64,000 nt of DNA, taken from contig JASPKZ010009914.1 in NCBI GenBank assembly GCA_030220185.1, positions 62,001 through 126,000 on the forward strand, in the 5' to 3' direction. The stretch is from Diploptera punctata (taxonomy: Eukaryota > Arthropoda > Insecta > Blattodea > Blaberidae). The notes under the pieces are model-generated. The model ran no database searches and had not been told where the DNA came from. It was given only the letters and a program-made list of their open reading frames with translations. Made by a program: the position numbers and the translations under genes. This document shows, piece after piece, positions 1-10,499 of this stretch (positions are counted from its first letter, which is position 1; each line of letters begins with the position of its first letter).

Positions 1-771
1 TCTACCAGGACTGGCAAAATGATTTAGGATTTTTAAAAAGATTTGACAACTGATGTCTTCTATTCCAGCGAAACGTCTGCTTTAAAAACTACTGAGATTT
101 ATAAAAAAAAAGAAGAATGAGAAAGATCTCCACAGTATCCTATTATAAGACATCAATGTTCCGAGAGATTTGATAAAAGAACATACGCCTTTATATGAAC
201 AATAATCCTACTTTTTGTAACCCACTTCACCATCTCTGGGTTTTGTAACTTATGAAATGTTATGTGCTCCAATAAAAATCTTGTAACATGTAAGTAGCTC
301 GTAATCTCATATGTGTAAACTCGTGGCTCTTTCAAAAAAGGATATATCGTATATACTCCGATATAGAATGGATACAGCTTTTCATAACCTAACAAGTATA
401 TATTTTACTATATTTTACCAATTGTGAAGCAAAGACTTTTTTAATATAAAATTTGTTTTATGCTTCTTCATAGGAGCAGGAACTGGAGCTCTTAATATAT
501 GTCTCGTAAACATTTGAAGCTGGTTTTGAAAAATTGTATATTGGCATTGTAAAAATCATCGCATGAATGTAAATATATCTAGATTTTGTAATACGTTGTT
601 CAGTATGTATTACTTTCAATTCCTAATATTCAGTAATATAATACACGATATAATTTACTGTATAATCAAATGTTTACGTTTTTTTATTATGATGTTGTAT
701 TCTATACTTTCGTTATTAGACCTATGTCAATGTTGTGTTTAATCGAGTTTTATGTATGTATATATATACGT
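1..771. other. AT-rich DNA, nothing recognised
   Basis: No repeat family, tRNA-like box or coding signature could be matched here. The 80-codon minus frame at 153-395 has no domain and ordinary AT-rich composition, so it is not called a gene. Confidence 0.5.
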
Positions 772-1080
772 GTCCCGCGCCGTAGCCGAGCGGTTAAGGT
801 AGGAAGCCTTGGCGCAGAGCTACGGGACTTGCGCTGGTTCGAGTCTCCATGGGGGAAGAAATTTTCTCATGGTATTTCGGCCAGTATGGGACCGGTGCCC
901 ACCCAGCATCGTGAGGCAATTGGGTAGCTACAATAAGTAGCGGCTCCAGGTTGAGGAACCAGCTATAACGGCTGGGGGACTCGACATGCTAACCACATGT
1001 CACCCCTACACTGGCTGTTGATCATCTACCTCTGTGATTGACACATGTGGATGTGAAGGGTCAGCAGCCGGCTGGTAAAA
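772..1080 (+). mobile_element. tRNA-derived SINE, family A, near full length
   Basis: The first 80 bases resemble a tRNA head: the A box is in GTAGCCGAGCGGTTAAGG and the B box is GGTTCGAGTCTCC. The roughly 220-bp body has the landmarks GGCCAGTATGGGACCGGTGC and CAGCAGCCGGCTGGT. The same body occurs at 20367-20670, 43743-44045 and 60922-61222 (plus) and 22548-22748 (minus). Five diverged copies with one shared end define an interspersed tRNA-derived SINE moved by a LINE partner. The partner is not identified. Confidence 0.85.
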
Positions 1081-1131
1081 GGGCAACCGCTGAAAAGTGG
1101 AAATACCCTCAATCGGAATATATATAGCCTA

Positions 1132-1158
1132 CGTATGTGTGTGTGTGTGTGTGTGTGT
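1132..1158. repeat. GT microsatellite
   Basis: A run of GT dinucleotides lies just beyond the family A SINE. Confidence 0.9.
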
Positions 1159-1368
1159 TTTCTGAAGAGGATGATGTCTGATTGAATCACTGAGAAGATC
1201 TTAGTGTGGAAAATAGATCAGAGAAGAATAAAGGAAAGACGTAAAAAAGGTGTGAGAAGAAGTATGAATGAACTGGGACTTACAGGTGAGGATGTTCAAG
1301 CTGGAGAAAGCGAATTTGTTAAAGGTGACAGAAAAACCACTGTATTGTGGATAAATTCGCTTTAAGAC

Positions 1369-1409
<41 letters not shown>

Positions 1410-1500
1410 GCTTTATTTTACCTGGCAGAGTTAAGGCCTTAAGGCCTTGTCTACCACTCAACCAGGTTTAAAAAAAATACAAAAAAAATCGATTACAAGT
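1369..1500 (-). mobile_element. LINE 3' tail with TAA array (S-type end)
   Basis: A TAA array (1369-1408) is joined to TTACCTGGCAGAGTTAAGGC and then to CCACTCAACCAGG. Read on the minus strand, this is the terminal block that closes LINE S at 37065-37160, and it also ends the copies at 59798 and 61366. The DNA beyond it does not match the S 3' UTR closely, so this is probably a related subfamily or a strongly truncated copy. Confidence 0.65.
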
Positions 1501-1738
1501 TATGAATACAATACAATTAATATTTATAATGTATTTTGATTTACTCTAAATTTAACGAATTAAATATATAATATGTACAAGATATATAAAAAAACGAGGA
1601 AAAGATTGGCATAGTATAAAATTAAATAAATAGAGAAAAATTAATTATTAGACAACAGGTAACTGTATAAGCGTGACTTAAAGGTGCCAAGTGTGCGGCA
1701 ACCCCTGCCCTTTCAGTCTAACCATAACCTCTCGTTTG

Positions 1739-2213
1739 TTAGAAGCTAATTTAGTTACGCTTTTCTTACAGAGGGAAGTAGATTATACGGCGGATGATTG
1801 TAAAACATTAGCTCAGGATAGGGATGTATGGAGAGCTTATGTCCTTGCGGCCATGAACCTCCGGGTTCAATAGTGCCAGTGAGCTAGTTAGTTATTTTCT
1901 TACAGATATAATGAGTGGCATGTGGCCTGTATACCGGCCTAATGAGACATCTAGTAGGCAACTAAAGTATTACTTTGAAAATGAAGATTGTTACATTTTC
2001 CTTAGGGGTTCTTTCTTCAGGCTTAAGATTCTTTACGAGCCTGACAATCTTCAGTCTTGGGACCCACGGCTCTAAGTCCCTTCCAGAGGTCTTAGTCCTT
2101 GCATTTTTCCGTCCTAAAAAATCCACCGCGTCTGAACACGCGAATCAAGGAAGAAGGCAAGGGTCATATCTACCAGACCACCGCGGCCGACCCGTTGGCA
2201 ATATAATTTACTA
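1739..2213 (-). mobile_element. tRNA-derived SINE, family L, split by LINE B
   Basis: The landmarks are TTCTTTACGAGCCTGA, TTGGGACCCACGG and the right end CCACCGCGGCCGAC. All recur at 22010-22343 and 42880-43198. In the best copy the right end reads on the minus strand as a tRNA head (A box GGACTAGTGGTTATGCTCC). The left 30 bases (1739-1770) are separated from the rest by the LINE B fragment at 1773-1894. Confidence 0.65.
1761..1906 (+). mobile_element. LINE family B, 5'-truncated tail, with TSD
   Basis: The sequence encodes the last residues of the B polyprotein (REVDYTADDCKTLAQDRDVW, then MNLRVQ) and ends in the B terminus, a run of GTTAGTT. TTTTCTTACAGA occurs at 1761-1772 and again at 1895-1906, so it is the likely 12-bp TSD. 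Only about 120 bp of LINE is present, the usual result of incomplete reverse transcription. The target lies inside SINE L. Confidence 0.75.
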
Positions 2214-2280
2214 TATAAAGTTTTAGGTTTTTTATTATTTTATTTTTTATTTTCATTAATAAGTCAATGTTGTGTTCAAT

Positions 2281-2284
<4 letters not shown>

Positions 2285-2318
<34 letters not shown>
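2285..2318. repeat. AT microsatellite
   Basis: Pure TA repeat of about 17 units, next to the family Z/H composite at 2324. Confidence 0.95.
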
Positions 2319-2321
<3 letters not shown>

Positions 2322-2323
2322 CA

Positions 2324-2600
2324 GATTTTCGCGGATATAAGTGTGAATATGAAAGTTTTCTTGGGTGTTCCGCGTCTTGGATTCAAGTTCGGCCTCTGGC
2401 CACTGATTCCATGTCATGCAGCACGCCCGAGTTCGATCCTCGGTCGGGACAAGTTCCTGGGTGAGATTTTTTCTTGGGGTTTTTTCTCATCTGTAAGACA
2501 AATATCAGCAAACGTTAAGGCCCAAAGATCCCCGAACACCATCTAGACATCATTATCATCACTATAATACTCAGATTAAATTTAGGATTAAGGTCTCTCC
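2324..2600 (+). mobile_element. Repeat Z piece joined to SINE family H
   Basis: Bases 2324-2415 match one arm of the foldback at 28935-29160 (landmarks GTTTTCTTGGGTGTTCCGCG and GGCCTCTGGCCACTGA). From 2420 the sequence changes to SINE H, with B box GAGTTCGATCCTCGGTCGGG, then a T-rich block and TCTGTAAGACAAAT. The tRNA A-box half is missing, so Z replaced or deleted the SINE head. Confidence 0.6.
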
Positions 2601-3430
2601 AGGCGCTCTTTTAACATTTTTTTTTTTCATTGAGAATTTTCATCATTGAGGTTTTTTTCTCCAACCAATCTTAGTAATTAGAATAAGTTTTAAAAATACA
2701 TAAATGACTGCGGACGATTTGATTGTCAGTTTGTAATACATATTCATAAATTCCCCTTAATTAAAATTCTCCATCATTCTCTGTCCTCTGTGTCTTGATC
2801 CGTTACACCAAATTTCCTCATTTAATGTTGAATGCTATTCTTCCAGGTGGCTTCTGGTTTTTCTTTTCTGTTCCTTCTTTCAATTTTCCATGTATGGACG
2901 GCACTTTGGTAGTTTTCTATCCAGCATTCTCCTTACGTGCCCATATCACATTAGTCATCTGAGTTCAATCTCATCCATTATAGGCTACTTCTTTCCGCAT
3001 TCATCCATTTTCTAATTTCTATATTTTTAATATTCTTTCCAGTCGAGATTTTCTGGTAGCTCTTCTCCAAAAATCCATTTCAACTGCATTTATTTCTGTT
3101 GGCATGTTGTGTCATTACCCAAACTTCCGATCCATATAACATTATTACTTTCTGGAATGGACTTATAAAGTACTTGTTTTGTTCTTTTAATTATGCTTTT
3201 ACTCTATGGTACAGAGTTTAACATTCCTATGGTTTTTCTTCCATTGCTGATCATTTTTGCTATTTCTTTATTTTATGTTCCATCTTTCTCTATAATTGAT
3301 CCCAAGTAACAGAAATCATCGCTCTTCTGTCTCTTTATCCCGTCAATATATAATTAATGCATTTTGGTAATTTGTTAAATACTCTGTTCTTTCTTGATTT
3401 TCAAACCCCTTTTCTGATATGTTGCCATCG
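2600..3430 (-). mobile_element. LINE family G, C-terminal tail
   Basis: Read on the minus strand this matches the frame at 37533-37859 and its upstream part: the W-Y-G-H-V region, the R-x-R-x-x-R-I-R block and the 3' UTR. Stops and frameshifts are frequent. It extends further 5' than the copy at 34484-37980, into sequence upstream of the conserved block TGGAAGAAAAACCATAGGAA. Family G is a third non-LTR lineage besides B and C. Confidence 0.7.
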
Positions 3431-3446
3431 TTATCTTCCATATATG

Positions 3447-3565
3447 ATCGGGGTAGCGTAACTCCGCCTTCCAGGCGCCCCAAAGTCGGAAATAAATTAC
3501 AAGTTTGTCAATGCAAGGAGAGAATACCAGAAATGCCGTAATGATAACCTGGTGTCATTGATAAA
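3447..3565 (+). mobile_element. SINE H, extended 3' tail fragment
   Basis: GTAACTCCGCCTTCCAGGCG and the following 100 bases match the distal tail of the long H copies at 32800-32925 and 59660-59775. No tRNA head is present. Confidence 0.6.
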
Positions 3566-4640
3566 AGACAATAAGTTAAGATTTTCTTCTAAAAGTTCTA
3601 TATGGTTTTATTATTAAATTTTGATCTTCTAGAAATATGTTGCAACCTAGGCCTGCTGTACAAGAGGGGAGCACTGAACTGTCGGCAGGATTGGCATACA
3701 ATGTGTTGAGAAAGAGAGAAGTAACAGACCATAGAAATAGGAGAAGGACCGCATTTCCTTGAATCTTTCATTCAAATTCATTCAAGGAATCTTTCTAAAT
3801 ATTTATCTTCCTTCCGCCCTCTCCCTCTCCTAACATACCGCCTGCGTCTTCCTCCGTTCAAAGCTGTATTTCAAGAGCATCCAACCGAAATTTTACCGAT
3901 AGCGCGTCCTCTGGAAGCTTGTGCTTTTAATATTAAAACGCAACTGAGCATGTTTTCCTTTCGGCACTGTGTAAATATCCTGGCGATGTGTTGGTGTTTT
4001 CGGTTTTCTTATTCTATTCTTTCATCCAGTTACTGGTATCAGTATGAAATATTTGTACTCGCAAATAAAAACACAACACACATCTTTCAAATGCAATTTT
4101 AGTTTTTATTATTTAATAATTATTAAACTTTTCCTGTTTCAAAATATGTAGCCCTTTGTACATTACACCCCAAATAACGCCACACACACGTACTCATACT
4201 GAACATGGCGAATATGTTACTGATAATTATGATTGCCAGATGATATTCATGTATGCATTGACACTGGTGGTCGCAATTTTAAACAGTTGCTCTGATCTCT
4301 AAGGTGTTGCTATTGTAGACCTTCGTACGTACATTTTACCCCAAGATCCATAACAATGTAAAAAAAATTCTTTTTCTCGTGATATGATATATTATTTGAG
4401 ATAAAGTGGTACATTTAGTAGATATAAAGGTTCTAGTTTTACTGGAAAAAAATTAATTCTAAACTTTTCTTTAATCTTGTTATTAACTGATTTTTTAGTT
4501 TAGTTTTACATAAATAGGGATAAACTTGTTTATATATTTTATAAGTGATTACAATTTTAAAATATTATGAATTTAAAGTTGGTTATTAATTTAAGTATGT
4601 TAAAACTTTACTTAAAATGTTTTAACTTTTTTTTTTACTT
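3566..4640. other. No recognised gene; possible transposon scrap near 4255
   Basis: Nothing could be assigned across this stretch except 4255-4282. There ACACTGGTGGTCGCAATTTT resembles the end of the transposase relic at 5150-5175, suggesting a second scrap of that element. Confidence 0.4.
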
Positions 4641-4663
4641 TAAAATCTTACCGTAATGTTTTA

Positions 4664-5180
4664 ATGAGTCTTCAACTTTTGATCAAAATTGTATCTATGA
4701 TAGAGGACAACAAACTGAACATTTGTATATATGGAACGCATGGCCGGAATGCACGGTTCATGTTATTTAAAAAAAAAGTGCGTTTCACAGCTGGGAATAA
4801 AATGGTTGTTAATTCATATTTGTGCGCGACAATGAACAACTGCCTGACGCTGGTTGTCCCTGAGTGCATATGCCTGCAACTGGACGAGACGACTTCTCAC
4901 TTCGAAGTTGAGGTCCATCAGCATCTTGATCATACAATCGTTGGATTGGAATGGAGGTCCTGTCCCATGGCGACCGCGTTCGCCGGATCTCACCCCTCTG
5001 GATTTTTTTTTTCGGGGAGCACTTGAAGCCGTTGGTCTATGAAATCCCAGTAGACACTGACGAGTAACTGCTTGTTAGGGTCCTCTCGTTGTACAACAGG
5101 CTCCAGGAATACTTGAAACAGTTCGACAAAATTATCTGCGTCCACGTAATTGATACTAGTGGTCGCAACTTTAAACATAG
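4664..5180 (+). pseudogene. DDE transposase relic (DUF4817-associated type)
   Basis: Two overlapping frames give the end of a transposase. One carries QLDETTSHFEVEVHQHLD, which resembles the QDGAPPHF...VRQHLD block. The other carries GGPVPWRPRSPDLTPLDFFF, the W-P-P-R-S-P-D-L-T-P-L-D-F-F-L-W-G block that holds a catalytic acidic residue. The two blocks are in different frames, so the copy has a frameshift. The N-terminal helix-turn-helix of a related transposase is at 13155-13385. Homology is by motif recall only. Confidence 0.6.
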
Positions 5181-5194
5181 ACTTATCTCCAGCT

Positions 5195-5275
5195 CCTTCT
5201 GCTGATGATGGGACTAGTCCCGAAAGCCCTACAGAGAATTAATAATTTACAAAGGTGAGGAGATGAATCAAGAAG
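5195..5275 (+). repeat. Terminal motif shared with the 51.4-kb foldback
   Basis: TGCTGATGATGGGACTAGTC, CGAAAGC and CTACAG, followed by AT-rich DNA and GAGGAGA, match both arms of the foldback at 51367-51824. It lies just after the transposase relic and may be an end of that transposon, which would make the foldback its deletion product. Confidence 0.45.
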
Positions 5276-5328
5276 GTAGAAATGTTATATTATAATTTTA
5301 ATTTTGTATTAAAGCATTAGGTTGAAAT

Positions 5329-5472
5329 AACTAACTAACTCACTGACACTATTGAACCCGTAGATTCATGGCCGCGCGGACATAAGCTCTCCATACATCC
5401 CTATCCTGAGCTAATGTTTTCCCATCATCCCCTGTATAATCTACTTCCCTCAAATCACAGTTAATAATATTG
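5329..5472 (-). mobile_element. LINE B 3' fragment
   Basis: It opens with AACTAACTAACT and reads on the minus strand into the conserved B terminus: the final residues of the polyprotein, AATCTACTTCCCTCAAATCA on the plus strand. About 145 bp remain. Confidence 0.8.
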
Positions 5473-5774
5473 ACTATTTAACTCATGCCCCAAATGGGAG
5501 TCAATGACCAATCACATTTCAATGAATTTAGATTTACAACCAATCACAGTCGTTTTCACCTCGATTCTATCAGTTTAATTTTATCACATTAAAATCAAGC
5601 TCCTCCTTTTTTAATATTCTGAATAGGTCATATCATTATTTTGCAGTGACCGACTCTAAATACGTTTAATGTAACAATGTATATATTATGATGTAAAAAT
5701 TCTGATGTTCCGGAAAAATAATTGACATATTTACATCATAGGACATCAGAAATTAATTAATAACCTTTAGTGTT

Positions 5775-6100
5775 GGTTATAAACAGTTTGATGTGTTTCA
5801 TTTTTTCTCCACTAGGGTGCATTCTTTACAATATTGCGATCCTTTGGCAATAAATAATATGATCTGGTTGCAGTGATGAACAAATAACTTAGGCCCTAAC
5901 AAACGATTCTCATTTATTTTCTTCAAACATCGCCGTTTTACATTAAATATATAAATGTTTTAAAATAACTATATTTAAATAATGATTTTGAGTAAACAGC
6001 TTAATTTTATTCGTTAAATAGTCCTAACAAATGCCACTCTTGATTTCCAAATTCTCTAGATAAATTGGAAATTACTAGTGACATTACTTATGATAAATAT
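5775..6100 (+). repeat. Dispersed repeat V, copy 1
   Basis: This matches 52668-53040 in the opposite orientation. Shared landmarks are TCTCCACTAGGGTGCAT, AACATCGCCGTTTTA and GTCCTAACAAATGCCACTCT. No coding potential was seen. An ATT-rich stretch follows at the right edge. The class is unknown. Confidence 0.65.
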
Positions 6101-6164
6101 TATTATTATTTGTATTAAATAAAAAATAAAGTATTAATTATTAAAATAACACTTTTAATAAGAT

Positions 6165-6650
6165 TTTATTTTTTATAATAAAAAATTATTCAGTTTGTTT
6201 CTGAAATATATTATAGTTTGGTAGTCTCTGATACAGGGTGAAAGATAGTTCCATATTCTAGCAAGAGATACTGTAAAAAATTGTAACAGGTAGTTTGATG
6301 AGGAGGGATATAAAAGAAAATGTGCTGATGGAATTCGGTGCCTAATTTATATGGATCAAGAGTCTAACATAGCAGTGTGATAAATAACTAGGTGTTGATG
6401 CATGTAGTATTTTATAGAGAACATATAGGGAATGGTCGTTTCTACGATCTTGTAAACGAAGTTCCGAAAAGAAAGGAAGCAACGGAAAAAAAAACTAAAA
6501 TAATTGTTCGGTTCCATAATAAATGCAATTGAGTACCAGAAGAAATATCTAAGTGATTCCACAGTTCGTAATTTCCTAAGAGAAAATTTTACCTTGGTAG
6601 AGTGGCCCGAAGGACGTACTCTGTCAATCAAGAAAAATTAATTAGCCTAA
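6165..6650 (-). mobile_element. CR1/Jockey-like LINE, degenerate C-terminal end
   Basis: On the minus strand one frame gives LRLQDRRNDHSLYVLYKILH and a later frame gives SLARIWNYLSPCIRDYQT. These match in order the C-terminal region of LINE S at 36540-36830 (LRLNDRRTLHSHTL, then MARAWNSLPSHVRDCQS). A frameshift separates them. The 91-codon minus frame at 6356-6631 is not the native frame. An AT-rich tail follows on the left. Confidence 0.6.
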
Positions 6651-6779
6651 TTAATTTGTTGATCAAATTATCCAGTATATGATCTCTATTTACACTCACG
6701 GTATATTGTTTAATTTAGTTACTTCATAGTAACTTTTTATGATGAATTAATAAGTTTTATTTCTCTTAAATTTTTCACT

Positions 6780-6932
6780 TTAGTGTGCATTTAATCCTTA
6801 TATAGGCCTATAAAATGAGTATAAATCTGCCTACCTGTTTGTCTGTCTTCTTATAAAGGACTTAAAACTACTTGACCGATTTGAATGGGGTTTTCCCTAT
6901 CAATTATAGAATTTTTCCTCGAAAAATTAATG
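6780..6932 (+). repeat. Uncharacterised repeat-like segment
   Basis: CTTGACCGATTTGAATGGGG resembles the variable ends of the Helitron-like repeats near 56700 and 26040 (AAATCGGTCAAG). It directly flanks the target site of the full-length C element. Confidence 0.35.
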
Positions 6933-6990
6933 TATATAACACATCATCATCATCATCACTCCAAGGATTAGACAATTGCCCGTTCCGACT

Positions 6991-7380
6991 TCATATTGCA
7001 TCAGCCCAACGTCTTCTAGGTCTTCCAACATCACGCCTTCCTCTTGCTTGATAATTTCTGGCTAACAATGGATATCTCTCCTTGCTCATTCCATCCATGT
7101 GATCAATCCATTTCTGTCTGTAATTCGTGACTTTATCCAATAAAGGCTGTACTTTCAATTCTTCTCTTATATCCTCATTTCTTATTCTATCAAGTCTTGT
7201 ACATCCTTTTACTTGTCTTAGGAACCGCATCTCTGCCGTCTGTATTCTATCCTTCTGTCTTTTCACTGGAGCCCAAGTTTCACATCCATACAATATTGTG
7301 GGAACCGCCATAACATTATACATTTTTATCTTGGTTTCTTTTCTAATTTTATTTTGAATGTTCTCTGTATTGTTCCACAC
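6991..7380 (-). pseudogene. C element, C-terminal region
   Basis: This 129-codon frame contains PTILYGCETW, then RQKDRIQTAEMRFLRQVKG, and closes with GRRDVGRPRRRWADAI. This is the post-RT region typical of insect endonuclease/RT LINEs. It is shifted in frame from the RT block upstream, and its N-terminal methionine is internal to the native protein. The copy at 26422-26940 keeps RT and this region in one frame, so the break here lies near 7380-7560. Confidence 0.8.
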
Positions 7381-7557
7381 CCGTCTGAAATTTATTTATT
7401 TTGGAGTCAATATCTCTTTCCACATTGTAGCCAACATCACAGCCCAAAATATTTGAAACTAGACACCTGTTCTATACTTTGATTTTCTAAAATAATTTTG
7501 GTTCTCACTGGATCTCTTCCTCTAAAAGCCATGGTCTTCGTTTTCCTTACAGAAATT

Positions 7558-8310
7558 TTAGATCGTATAATTACATATTTCATTTAATGCATGCATTGAT
7601 TTCTGTAAGTCGTCTTCATTTTTCTGTATTATGATTACATCGTCAGCAAATAAAAGATTATTTATGCACATTTTATTATCCATTCTTATTCCTGGATTTA
7701 CTAAAACTTTCCATTTATTAAAAATATCGTCTATATATATATTAAACAAAGTGGGTGATAAACTACATCCTTGTCGTAATCCAGTATTTGTTTTGATTGC
7801 ATCTGTTCTTTTGAATCCGGTATCTATAATTATATTTGTGTCTTCATATAATGTCTTTATTGTTTCTACAAGGCACAGCGGGTATCCTTTCATTCGTAAT
7901 ATTTCCCATAATTTTTGTCTGTTTACTCGATCGAAGGCCTTATCCAAATCTATAAATCCTATGTGAGTTTCTAAGTTATGTTCTCTTCTCTTTTCTATGA
8001 GTTGTTTCAGTGTAAAGACATTGTCTATACATGACCTTCCCTTTCTGAATCCACTTTGATTTTCACTTATTATTACTTCTGTTATGTTTCTCAATCTATT
8101 ATTTATTATTTTCGTATATATTTTGTAGCCAGTATTCATTAAGCTAATCCCTCTGTAATTCTCGCAATTTCTCCGGTCTCCTCTTTTGAATATATTCTTG
8201 ACAATTGCTGTTTTCCAAGTGGTTGGAATCCCATAGGTCTGCCAACATATATTAATTAGATGAAGTATTCGTAGTTTACACAATATTCCACTATATTTGA
8301 TTAATTCCAT
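7558..8310 (-). CDS. Reverse transcriptase domain of family C LINE
   Basis: A 250-codon open frame holds most of an RT domain. In order it has the N-Y-R-G-I-S-L block (about residue 52), SENQSGFRKGRSCIDNVF (about 83), GFIDLDKAFDRVNR (about 118, first catalytic Asp), GLRQGCSLSPTLFNIYIDD (about 177) and LLFADDVIII (about 221, F-A-D-D catalytic pair). All catalytic residues are present. The start methionine is arbitrary, because the real protein begins about 1.5 kb upstream with the endonuclease. The frame ends at a likely single-base change near 7560; in the second copy reading continues. The enzyme would copy its own RNA at a nicked target. This copy is probably inactive because the full frame is broken. 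Confidence 0.9.
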   Translation of the reverse strand: MELIKYSGILCKLRILHLINICWQTYGIPTTWKTAIVKNIFKRGDRRNCENYRGISLMNTGYKIYTKIINNRLRNITEVIISENQSGFRKGRSCIDNVFTLKQLIEKRREHNLETHIGFIDLDKAFDRVNRQKLWEILRMKGYPLCLVETIKTLYEDTNIIIDTGFKRTDAIKTNTGLRQGCSLSPTLFNIYIDDIFNKWKVLVNPGIRMDNKMCINNLLFADDVIIIQKNEDDLQKSMHALNEICNYTI

Positions 8311-9219
8311 ATTTTATTATCTAATCCTGTTGCTTTCCTATTCTTAGTGGTTTTCAAAGCCATTTCTAATTCATTTATGTCTATTACATCAATATTTTCC
8401 ACTTTTATTTCTTCCTCATTGTTCTCTTTTCCTTCAATTTCCTCCTTTTTCCAAAGTTTTTCATAATGCTGGATCCATTCTTGTTCTGGGATTATATTCA
8501 ATCTGGCAGAATCTTTCTCAGTCTGATTTAGATGTTCACTAATTTATAACCTATTTCTTGTCTTCCATACATATCATGTTCTACTGAGCTTATAAATTTA
8601 TCCCATGACTCCTGATGGGATTTTCTTATAATGCTTTTAGCAATTCTCCTTTTCATTTTATATTCTTCATAAGATTCTTCTGTTTTCAGTCGTAAGTATG
8701 TATGATATGCTTTTTGTTTTTCATTCACTGCATTTTGTATATTCGCATTCCAAGTTCTCAAGCCCTTCCTATTCCTTATTCTATTTTTTCTTTCCTAATA
8801 TCTCATTTGCTGTTTTATGTATTACATTTGATATATTTTCCCATTCAATATTTATATCTTCTGACGTCGCTATCTCTGATATATATTTATTCATTCTGCT
8901 TCATAATGTTGTCTAATACTTGATCTTGTAATAAATATATTTTATATACTTCTTCTTGGTTTCTTTTGTTCTTTATGTTATTTTTCCGCCATTTAGCTAT
9001 TATGTTTATTTTGCTTATCACGAGATAGTGATCAGAGTATATATCGCTGCCTCTATGTACTCTCACATCTTTTACCAAGGCTCCTAGCTTGTTGTTTACG
9101 ATTAAATAGTCAATTATTGATCTTGAGTTATATCCACTTCTTGTATATTTATGTATGTCCTTTTTTCGGAAATAGGTATTCATTATTTTTAATTGATTAT
9201 AGGCTGAAAACTGTCTCAA
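8301..9219 (-). pseudogene. C element, endonuclease end and linker, broken
   Basis: Three short frames (9219-8887, 8761-8528 and 8501-8301) carry the end of the endonuclease and the linker to RT. HRGSDIYSDHYLVISKI is the S-D-H motif of AP endonucleases. RTWNANIQNA...KQKAYHTYL is a typical linker, and ALKTTKNRKATGLDNKIWN leads into RT. Each is in a different frame, so at least two indels have accumulated. Confidence 0.8.
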
Positions 9220-9346
9220 ATCCTGTCCATTTTCATTTATTGTTTTTCTCCATTATTTCCTATTACATTAGGTATAGGGACATTGCCTACTCTGGCATTT
9301 AAGTCTCCACTTATTATTAAATGATGATCTTTTGTATATTTATCAA

Positions 9347-9910
9347 CTAATGTTTGTAATGTTTTATAAAATGTTTTTGTTTCTTCTTTCTTGCCTTCCT
9401 CTGGGCATACACAGCAATTATCATCATATATCCTCTTTCAATTTTAAATCTGGCTATCAGGATTCTTTCATTTATAAACTCATAGCTATTCAATTTGTTC
9501 TTCCATTTTTCATCTATTAAAATTGCTACTCCACACTGCGCTCTTGTTGTCTGTTCTACTCCGCTATACAACATAGTATAGTGTTGTAAGTCCTTTGTTC
9601 CTTTTAGTTTCTTTTTTGTTTCTGTTATTGTTGCTATATTTATTCTTTTTTCTTTAATTCTCTTTCTAATTCTTCTTCTTTTGTATTTATTCCCCTTACG
9701 TTCCAATTTCCTAATTTCAAAATGTCCTTTATTCAAATCGTATCCTTTATCTTGCTTGGGTCGGTTCCTTTTATGACAATCCGGCTGATTTCCATGAAGC
9801 TTCTCAGTAAGATAAATGTCTCCTGGAAGCGTTACGAGCGCTTCGCAGGACAAGGATGGTGGAAGGGCTGCTTCCTCTGAGCCTCCAAACATGCTCCTCT
9901 GGGTATCCAC
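9347..9910 (-). pseudogene. C element, AP endonuclease N-terminal part
   Basis: The 187-codon frame contains NIATITETKKKLKGTKDL, AQCGVAILIDEKW and GYMMIIAVYA, the second to fourth blocks of an AP-like endonuclease (Glu in T-E-T-K is the expected metal ligand). The first block, GNWNVRGINTKEEELERE, is in another frame just upstream near 9700. A frameshift therefore lies between them, and the basic stretch KRRRIRKRIKEKR in the open frame is an artefact of it. The domain would nick target DNA to prime reverse transcription. Confidence 0.78.
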
Positions 9911-10188
9911 CCCCCAAGAGAGGGCTGCTTCTTCCGCTCTTCAAGCCCTACAAGTTTAGCTGTGCTATTCCTTGTCGCCCTGTTGACCGTTGAAGACTTG
10001 ACTTGACGAAGATGTGGCCGCCCAATATGGATACAGACGCCATTCCTTCGTTGTGAGCTATACTTAGTTCCCTCGCCTCTTACCCACCAGCAAGATTAAC
10101 CTAAGTCAATCTTCCCCAGTAGAGTCGTCTGGTTCATCGGGTACTAAGCCCCCCCACCACGTCAAGGTGATATAGCTCCTGGGGGGTA
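9911..10188 (-). other. 5' UTR of the C element
   Basis: This stretch is comparatively GC-rich and non-coding, and runs from the C-rich 5' end to the endonuclease frame. It probably contains an internal promoter, as is usual for full-length LINEs, but no motif is recognised. Confidence 0.5.
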
Positions 10189-10499
10189 TATATAACACAT
10201 TACACTACATATTATAGGGCCGAAGCTAAGAAAAAGGGCATTGATGCACTAAAAGTAGCTTTTTGGACGCTTAAATGGTTTACCCTGCCTAAATCATAAC
10301 AAATATACCAAATTAATGTATACAGAATTGAATATCTCAACAAATTCTATAAAAAAAGTCCCCGGCAGCATATGTCTATTTCGTCTATATTTTACGCATA
10401 ACTCACGATAATTTTTGTCTTTCAGCTCATTGATGCGAAGAAGAATGGGATAAGTAGATTCCCTGTCAACACAGCGTAACCAGTACGGGTATCTAAAAA

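Larger units (their letters stand above)
6933..10200 (-). mobile_element. Full-span LINE, family C, with 12-bp TSD
   Basis: TATATAACACAT occurs at 6933-6944 and 10189-10200, bracketing about 3.24 kb. On the minus strand the element starts with a C-run followed by AGGAGCTATATCACC and a 5' UTR of about 275 bp. It then encodes an AP-type endonuclease, an RT and a C-terminal region, and ends in a GAT repeat (6945-6957). This order and the GAT tail fit RTE-like endonuclease/RT LINEs. Frames are broken at several points, but RT is intact over 250 codons. A second, nearly identical copy at 26202-27477 suggests fairly recent activity. Confidence 0.88.

Noticed and set aside
153..395. 80-codon minus frame
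   Set aside because: No recognisable motif or conserved neighbour; within expectation for AT-rich DNA.
4990..5178. 62-codon minus frame opposite the transposase relic
   Set aside because: The plus strand carries the S-P-D-L-T-P-L-D-F-F motif; the minus frame is a shadow.
6356..6631. 91-codon minus frame
   Set aside because: The neighbouring minus frame matches the C-terminal region of LINE S; this frame is a shifted shadow.
7127..9520. Plus-strand frames of 60-111 codons over the C element
   Set aside because: Antisense shadows of a LINE whose coding strand is minus; hydrophobic composition comes from the complement of Lys/Asn/Glu-rich coding DNA.
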